Source: Desulfocapsa sp.
GTDB taxonomy: Bacteria > Desulfobacterota > Desulfobulbia > Desulfobulbales > Desulfocapsaceae
Direction: 5' to 3'
Length of the DNA stretch: 18,562 nt
Assembly (NCBI GenBank): GCA_029934915.1
Contig: JAOZLI010000020.1
Span: forward strand, 1-18,562
A model generated the notes under the pieces. The model was not told the DNA's origin. It searched no databases and saw nothing but the letters and a program-made list of their open reading frames with translations. This document shows, piece after piece, positions 13,993 through 18,562 of this stretch. Position 1 is the stretch's first letter. Each line of letters starts with the position of its first letter. The position numbers and the translations under genes are program-made.

Positions 13993-14624
13993 GTAAAAGC
14001 TTAAAGCTGGTTATATTTGATTGTGACGGTGTAATGTTTGATTCCAAATTTGCGAACCAGACCTATTACAATTTTCTGCTCAAGCATTTTAAACGTCCTG
14101 ATATGGATGCAGAAGAATTAGAATATGTACACATTCATAATGTGAATGAATCTACCCGTCATATTTTTCGACACTACCCGGAACAGGATCTGGCAGCGGT
14201 TGATACCTTCCGGCAGGAAACCGGTTACGCTCCGTTTCTGAAATACATGACCATTGAAAGTGATCTTATCCAGTTTCTGGATATATGTAAGCCAAAATAT
14301 CAACTGGCGGTTTCCACCAACCGTATGAATACCATGGAGCCAATTCTTGATCTGTTTAAGCTCGGGAATTATTTCACCAAGGTAATGACTGCAGAGAATG
14401 CAAAGCGCCCAAAACCCGCTCCCGATGCACTCCTTGAAATCCTTGAGCATTGCGACTGTCAGGTTGACGAAGCCATATACATCGGTGACTCTATCATCGA
14501 TCGCCAACACTCGGATGGATGCGGCATGCGCTTAATAGCTTTTCGTAATAAGGCGCTGGCAGCAGAATATCACGTTAACAGTTTTATGGAAATTCTCAAT
14601 TTGGATCCATTTCAGAAAACATAA
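13989..14624 (+). CDS. HAD-superfamily hydrolase, phosphoglycolate phosphatase-like
   Basis: This 211-residue HAD phosphatase has motif I DCDGVMFDS with D11 and D13, motif II STNR (109-112), motif III lysine K142 in RPKPAPDALL, and motif IV GDSIIDRQ with D167 and D171. The inserted helical region between motifs I and II is the C1-type cap of the Gph/beta-phosphoglucomutase group. The substrate cannot be told from the sequence. I chose ATG 13989 because it overlaps the preceding TGA as ATGA, a standard coupled start. The upstream in-frame ATG at 13962 would add nine residues lying inside the YkgJ gene. The gene is followed within seven bases by a strong palindrome that may end the secDF-YkgJ-HAD transcript. 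Confidence 0.88.
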   Translation: MSKSLKLVIFDCDGVMFDSKFANQTYYNFLLKHFKRPDMDAEELEYVHIHNVNESTRHIFRHYPEQDLAAVDTFRQETGYAPFLKYMTIESDLIQFLDICKPKYQLAVSTNRMNTMEPILDLFKLGNYFTKVMTAENAKRPKPAPDALLEILEHCDCQVDEAIYIGDSIIDRQHSDGCGMRLIAFRNKALAAEYHVNSFMEILNLDPFQKT

Positions 14625-14630
14625 GCTATA

Positions 14631-14749
14631 TGCGGCACTGGTAAACGTTTACCAGTACCGCAGATTTGTTCATTTTGAATTGCGTAGCATATGCAGTTAT
14701 ATGTGAGCGAGTCGAAATGGACAAATATGCGGCACTGGTGAACGTTTAC
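14631..14749. repeat. Nested palindromic element between convergent genes (possible bidirectional terminator)
   Basis: Positions 14631-14662 form a 32-bp palindrome with 16-base arms and one mismatch, centred on GTAAACGTTTAC. A larger inverted repeat spans 14641-14678 and 14712-14749, with 33 of 38 positions identical. Three of the five differences become G-U pairs in a plus-strand RNA. Its centre holds CATAT/ATATG. Equivalently, 24 bases at 14629-14652 recur as a direct repeat at 14726-14749 with one change. The right end supplies the TAA stop of the neighbouring minus-strand gene. Confidence 0.75.
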
Positions 14750-15798
14750 TCTTCACCAGCTTCATCTACTCGCTTAATCCCTTCCATCAAAAGCCCCATA
14801 AAATCACCAATCTCTGCAGCTTTCATCTCTTCTGGAGTGAGTCCCGTTGTAAATGTATAGCGACCTTCTTTCTCTTTTAACATGGAGAAAATTGCGAACT
14901 GATTGCGCTCCTCTCCGTATTGTGCATTTATGACACACCCCTCACGAAAAGAAACCATGGCACTTCCCCTGGGCAGCTCCAGAGAAAGAACACCTGTTTT
15001 GCTGTGCATATGAAAAATCTGAAACAACTCAGCGGGCGGCATCTCACGAACCCAGCCACTCATACAGGCATCAAATGTTTCAAAATGACTGGCATTAGAG
15101 AGACTTAAGCGTTGCACTAATACTTTGGCCATAAAAAGTTGCAATTCAGGAATTCGATCAATTAATCGACAAAATGCATCACCGGCAATGGATAAAACTT
15201 CCACCTCGGTAACTGTTCGAACATCTGCTCCTGCAACCTCATTACCAAGATAACTCATTTCGCCACAAATATCGCCGGCCCCCAGAGTTGCAATGGCAAG
15301 GGAACTGTCACCAACGACAAGCTCTCCGCTAAGAATAAGATACAAATACAAAGAACTCTGTCCTTTTAGAATAAGCCTTGAATCAGCAGGCAATTTTTCT
15401 TTTCTAAAACAACGAACGGCTCTCGTAAGTTCAGACTCAGGAATTGCTTTGATTAAGGGAAAATCACGAATCTCTCCCAGTAACGCTTCTCCTTCAGCAT
15501 CCAGAGTCTGATTGTCTTCGATAAGACCATCTTTTTTCGCATCACTCTCCGAAATACAGACAAACTTAATAAGACCTGTGCAGCCACTACAACTGTAAAG
15601 TTCTTCTTCACTTTCGGCATCAGTACCACCAAGGTGGTCAAACAAAAGCTTCGTCATCTCCCGTACCAGGATCAAACACGTCGCCTTGTTTTCCGGAACG
15701 GTCAGAGCCTTTTCGGAAAGTATCAACAATTCTCCTTTTTTATACAGAGGACAATTGTTAACCATTGTGACTTTATAATAGAGTTTAAGAAAATTCAT
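14746..15798 (-). CDS. Cyclic-nucleotide-binding-like and DUF4388 (PATAN) signalling protein
   Basis: This 350-residue soluble protein has three parts. Residues 1-85 are a cysteine-containing domain (NNCPLYKKGE at 14-23, YSCSGCTG at 68-75) that I cannot name firmly; a TIGR04076-like domain is possible. Residues 113-230 are a CRP-type cyclic-nucleotide-binding fold, with GDICGEMSYLG (175-185) as the phosphate-binding cassette. The arginine that contacts the cyclic phosphate in CRP (R82) aligns with A189, so classical cAMP binding is doubtful. Residues 248-340 are a DUF4388 domain (PPAELFQIFHMHSKTGVLSL, then FREGCVINAQYG), common in deltaproteobacterial signalling proteins. There is no DNA-binding domain. 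It is divergent from the E2-like gene and its stop lies inside the palindromic element. The start has no ribosome site; M12 is an alternative. Confidence 0.82.
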   Translation of the reverse strand: MNFLKLYYKVTMVNNCPLYKKGELLILSEKALTVPENKATCLILVREMTKLLFDHLGGTDAESEEELYSCSGCTGLIKFVCISESDAKKDGLIEDNQTLDAEGEALLGEIRDFPLIKAIPESELTRAVRCFRKEKLPADSRLILKGQSSLYLYLILSGELVVGDSSLAIATLGAGDICGEMSYLGNEVAGADVRTVTEVEVLSIAGDAFCRLIDRIPELQLFMAKVLVQRLSLSNASHFETFDACMSGWVREMPPAELFQIFHMHSKTGVLSLELPRGSAMVSFREGCVINAQYGEERNQFAIFSMLKEKEGRYTFTTGLTPEEMKAAEIGDFMGLLMEGIKRVDEAGEE

Positions 15799-16013
15799 TA
15801 CGTTATTAATCTATCACAAATATCCGTCAGTTGAATAAAAAAATACACTTTTCCGCAATAAAAGTGATAAATATTAACAAATGTTTTGTTTTCACGAAAC
15901 TTACTGCTATACTTCAATTATTGATCATGTTCCTCACCCATAGCAGTCTGTTAACTTATGAATTTGACAATTAGGACTTTTTTTTATTACAGCCTCTCAG
16001 CAGACAAATATAT
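15799..16013. promoter_or_regulatory. Divergent promoter region with an inverted repeat
   Basis: This AT-rich 215-base gap serves both the cNMP/DUF4388 gene (minus) and the E2-like gene (plus). CACTTTT (15846-15852) and AAAAGTG (15860-15866) form a perfect 7-bp inverted repeat around seven bases, a possible operator. Plus-strand promoter candidates are TTGTTT (15886-15891) with TATACT (15908-15913) at 16 bases, and a consensus TTGACA (15964-15969) with TATTAC (15985-15990) at a short 15 bases. No small gene is seen. Confidence 0.4.
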
Positions 16014-18476
16014 ATGAACACAACCATCAACCACCTTGAAGAAATTGCCCAGGAAATCGAAGGGTATTTTGCCTCAGTGCCTGGCATCACAGTTACCCCC
16101 GGTGAGGGTTCACCCCCAGAGCAGTATACTATCACGTACAATATCACCGGGGCATGTAAGGATGATAGTGGCGTAATTTCGACCTGCGAGAAACACGTAA
16201 TCTCCATTTCTTTACCCTTTGGGTTCCCCCATTTCCCACCGAACTGCCTCCCCGAAAGTAATACCTTTCACCCTGATTTCGACTCTTCCGCCATTTGTAT
16301 TGGCGAAGCCTGGGACGAATCCAAATCAGTTGTTGAGCTGATTCTCTATATTGGTCGCATGATCGCCGGTCAAGTTTATTCCTCTGCCAATGCTTTTAAT
16401 GAGGAAGCAGCTGCCTGGTACCTAACAAACAGTAAACAGCTCCCATTTGACACCACCGCATTTAAACAAATAGATAGCAACGACGCACCCTCAATTGAGG
16501 AAGCCATAGAAGACGATGTCCAATTTGATAATATCGACACTTTGGATGACGCCGATTTTGATCAGTCTTTTTCTCTTGAAGAGGATGATTCTGATGGTTC
16601 TGATGAATCGACACCCGACATTAAAAGACTACAAGGTATGGCTGCAGACAAACGCTTCTATACTCTTATCCGTGAAATACAAGATATACCTGACGACTTC
16701 GAAGAACGCTCAATACTTGAATCACAGGCACAAGGTGCTATAGATATCAGCCAAAATCTCTTTCGAGAAGCTGAAGAGCTTGAGTTTAACGGTAAGCAGA
16801 AAGAAGCACTTGAAAAGCTTTATACCATTGAAGATCTTGTCTCTGATTACCCGTCACTTGATGAAGCACAAGCCCGGACCAGACAGGCCGTTGAGCTTCT
16901 TGGTGACTGGGTGAATGGAGAAGAAGAAGAATATGAGGGGACGGAAACTGACGCTAATCCTCCACCAGTTGATGAATCAAGCCCACAATCAAATCAAGAG
17001 GCCAAAAGGCAGAGAAAAGCAAATCGTACTTTTTATGAAGAAAAATCGGGTATCAGCCGTAAAGGAATTTATTCTGCATTTGCCATCGGCCTCGTTGCCC
17101 TTGGAGGAACACTTGTCTTCTCGTTTTTTTCCCTCAGCTCAAACCTGAAAAAGGCCGACATAAAATATACTGAATGTGAAACCCTGCTCGACAGTAATAA
17201 TTTTCAAAAGGCAGAAAAGGCATGTGAGAAAGCGCTGGATCTTCTTTCGGAAGTAAAAATAGTAAAACAGAACACAAAAACACAAATTTCCAGCAAAATC
17301 CATGTTCTCCTTGACTCACCAAAGCTGAAGCAGGGATTAGCAGGTAATATTATGTTCGAGGGGCAATATGTTTCCACGTCCACCAAGGAACGTATTCTGA
17401 ATTTCAAGGAAGCGAAAGAAAATGGGGATATCTTTTACAAACAGGAACGATGGGGCGAAGCGACTCACAGTTACAGCAAAGCTCTGGATTTGGCAAAAAA
17501 ACCCAAGGGGATAGACACCAGCGCACTTGCCGATATTAGGAACAAATTACCACGTGCACAATTTAATGGACTGAAACTGGCCGGTGAAAAGGCTCTTGCA
17601 GCCTCTGACTGGGGTGATGCTGCGGACTACTTTGGAAAAGCATTAGCTCTCGCCAAAAAGGATCCCAACGTTCTGCCCAATGATATTACACGCCTGGAAC
17701 GCCTTTCCAGACGAGCTGAGTTTAACGCCTCACGCGACCGTGGACACTTTGCCTTCGACCGTAAAGAATGGGAAACAGCTCTCAAGCACTATCTGCGCGC
17801 ATTGAACCTTGCGAAAAGATATTCTCTGGCCGATGGCCCTACAACTTCAAGTCTCAATGAGAACATCGCCAGAACAAAAATTTATAATGCCATCGAAAAA
17901 GGCAAAAGGGCCTTCACCGCCTCCCAATGGGACGAAGTAATAGCCCAGTACGAAACGGCCATTGTTCTGCTAAAAGAAAACTCTACGCTTCTCAGTAGCA
18001 TAAACACTGTGAAGAGTGGAGATAAACTTTCTCGCATTATGCTGCATGTAGCTATAATACAAGACAAACAGCAACTTGCACAATTCCTCAAAGACGAAGA
18101 CTACAAGGCTGCCGTAAATAAACTGCTGGAGATTAAAGAGACGATTACAGCAAGTCAGTTTGCTGACCAAACAGACTTTATGGAGATCTTGGCAGAGGTT
18201 TCAATACAGATTGAAGAGCACCAGAAGAAGTTACAAATCAGTGACCAAATAAGCTACCTGACCGACAACTTTGAAAAACTATTTCTCAAGCACTATCCTG
18301 CAGCATCCGGTTCAGTACTGAGCACACCCAAGGTTGAATATACTAAAAACATTGGCAACGACTTGCTGTTCAGAATACAATGTACTGAAAAATCTGGTGG
18401 ACGCCCTCTTCGCTTACAGATGGATTACCTCTATTCTCCCGCCAATGGCTCATGGAAATTTTATAGTGAGGAATAA
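16014..18476 (+). CDS. E2 ubiquitin-conjugating-like domain fused to a membrane segment and TPR-like repeats
   Basis: The product has 820 residues. Residues 1-140 match the E2 (UBC) fold: strand SISLPFGFPHFPP (64-76), HPD at 86-88 in place of the HPN motif, a putative catalytic C95 in ICIGEAW, then helix ELILYIGRMI and the terminal FNEEAAAWY seen in E2 proteins. An acidic linker (about 157-200) and helical repeats (205-297) follow. A basic stretch (KRQRKANR, 331-338) precedes one membrane segment (about 351-372). By the positive-inside rule the E2 part is cytoplasmic and residues 375-820 are periplasmic. That outer part has TPR-like units, for example at 466-495, 521-550, 573-604 and 627-657, and a small C-terminal domain (about 745-820). 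No E1, ubiquitin-like or JAB gene is adjacent. The ATG has no clear ribosome site. Its substrate and biological role are unknown. Confidence 0.85.
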   Translation: MNTTINHLEEIAQEIEGYFASVPGITVTPGEGSPPEQYTITYNITGACKDDSGVISTCEKHVISISLPFGFPHFPPNCLPESNTFHPDFDSSAICIGEAWDESKSVVELILYIGRMIAGQVYSSANAFNEEAAAWYLTNSKQLPFDTTAFKQIDSNDAPSIEEAIEDDVQFDNIDTLDDADFDQSFSLEEDDSDGSDESTPDIKRLQGMAADKRFYTLIREIQDIPDDFEERSILESQAQGAIDISQNLFREAEELEFNGKQKEALEKLYTIEDLVSDYPSLDEAQARTRQAVELLGDWVNGEEEEYEGTETDANPPPVDESSPQSNQEAKRQRKANRTFYEEKSGISRKGIYSAFAIGLVALGGTLVFSFFSLSSNLKKADIKYTECETLLDSNNFQKAEKACEKALDLLSEVKIVKQNTKTQISSKIHVLLDSPKLKQGLAGNIMFEGQYVSTSTKERILNFKEAKENGDIFYKQERWGEATHSYSKALDLAKKPKGIDTSALADIRNKLPRAQFNGLKLAGEKALAASDWGDAADYFGKALALAKKDPNVLPNDITRLERLSRRAEFNASRDRGHFAFDRKEWETALKHYLRALNLAKRYSLADGPTTSSLNENIARTKIYNAIEKGKRAFTASQWDEVIAQYETAIVLLKENSTLLSSINTVKSGDKLSRIMLHVAIIQDKQQLAQFLKDEDYKAAVNKLLEIKETITASQFADQTDFMEILAEVSIQIEEHQKKLQISDQISYLTDNFEKLFLKHYPAASGSVLSTPKVEYTKNIGNDLLFRIQCTEKSGGRPLRLQMDYLYSPANGSWKFYSEE

Positions 18477-18562
18477 AGGCACTACACTGGAACGTGTCCT
18501 AATATACAACTGAGATACACTTTGTATCTTCCAGCATTCGCTTAATGATGGTGATGGTGCCC
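18477..18562. other. Window end after the E2-like gene; no gene confidently assigned
   Basis: A 7-bp hairpin, AGATACA (18513-18519) and TGTATCT (18523-18529), follows the E2-like stop by 36 bases but has no T run. On the minus strand a frame is open from the window edge to a TAG at 18501-18499, ending in KRMLEDTKCISVVY. This could be the tail of a convergent gene, but 20 codons are too few to tell. Confidence 0.25.

Noticed and set aside
14629..14749. CRISPR-like repeat pair
   Set aside because: There are only two copies, and they form a palindromic hairpin with a mirror-image middle instead of unique spacers.
16014..18476. Type II CBASS or Bil anti-phage operon
   Set aside because: No cyclase, E1-like, ubiquitin-like, JAB peptidase or effector gene is seen, and the membrane-TPR architecture differs from those systems.
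18499..18562. Partial minus-strand gene ending at a TAG
   Set aside because: Only 20 codons are visible, with no recognisable motif, so it is mentioned but not called.

Overview
The window looks like chromosomal DNA of a moderate-G+C anaerobic Gram-negative bacterium. A deltaproteobacterial sulfur-cycle lineage (Desulfobulbales-like) is my best inference. It rests on the mix of BamD, a SecD-SecF fusion, a NIL-domain ferredoxin, NosL-type proteins, RegB/RegA and DUF4388 proteins; no single marker proves it. No rRNA, tRNA, CRISPR array, transposase or phage gene was seen.

Layout. 1-641: 5' half of hemL (minus), cut by the window edge. 642-974: regulatory gap with a repeated operator-like motif. 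975-3111 (plus): trxA, an intrinsic terminator, trxB and bamD. 3123-4127 (minus): an exported protein with two NosL domains and a run of ten G in its coding strand just after the signal peptide. 4262-6171 (minus): a RegB/RegA-type redox two-component system. 6382-6687 (plus): a small orphan antitoxin-like HTH protein. 6697-9583 (minus): a five-gene run (COG2187 phosphotransferase-like protein, COG0645 kinase, NIL ferredoxin, DUF3088 CxxC protein, YqaA membrane protein). 9584-9811: gap with a shared promoter-proximal element and a large imperfect hairpin. 9812-14624 (plus): larB, then secDF, a YkgJ-type cysteine-cluster protein and a HAD phosphatase, the last two overlapping by ATGA. 14631-14749: a nested palindromic element between convergent genes. 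14746-15798 (minus): a cyclic-nucleotide-binding-like plus DUF4388 protein without an HTH. 16014-18476 (plus, divergent from the last): an 820-residue protein joining an E2 ubiquitin-conjugating-like domain, an acidic linker, helical repeats, one membrane segment and a second set of helical repeats.

How the genes fit together. Much of the left two thirds concerns thiol and electron status: thioredoxin and its reductase, the quinone/thiol-sensing RegB with RegA, the ferredoxin, and the CxxC protein. BamD and SecDF serve envelope biogenesis. The right end differs: the E2-like membrane protein and its divergent signalling neighbour are the best candidates for an undescribed system, because no E1, ubiquitin-like or JAB peptidase gene is visible next to the E2 domain. 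The window stops 86 bases after that gene, so its downstream partners cannot be judged.
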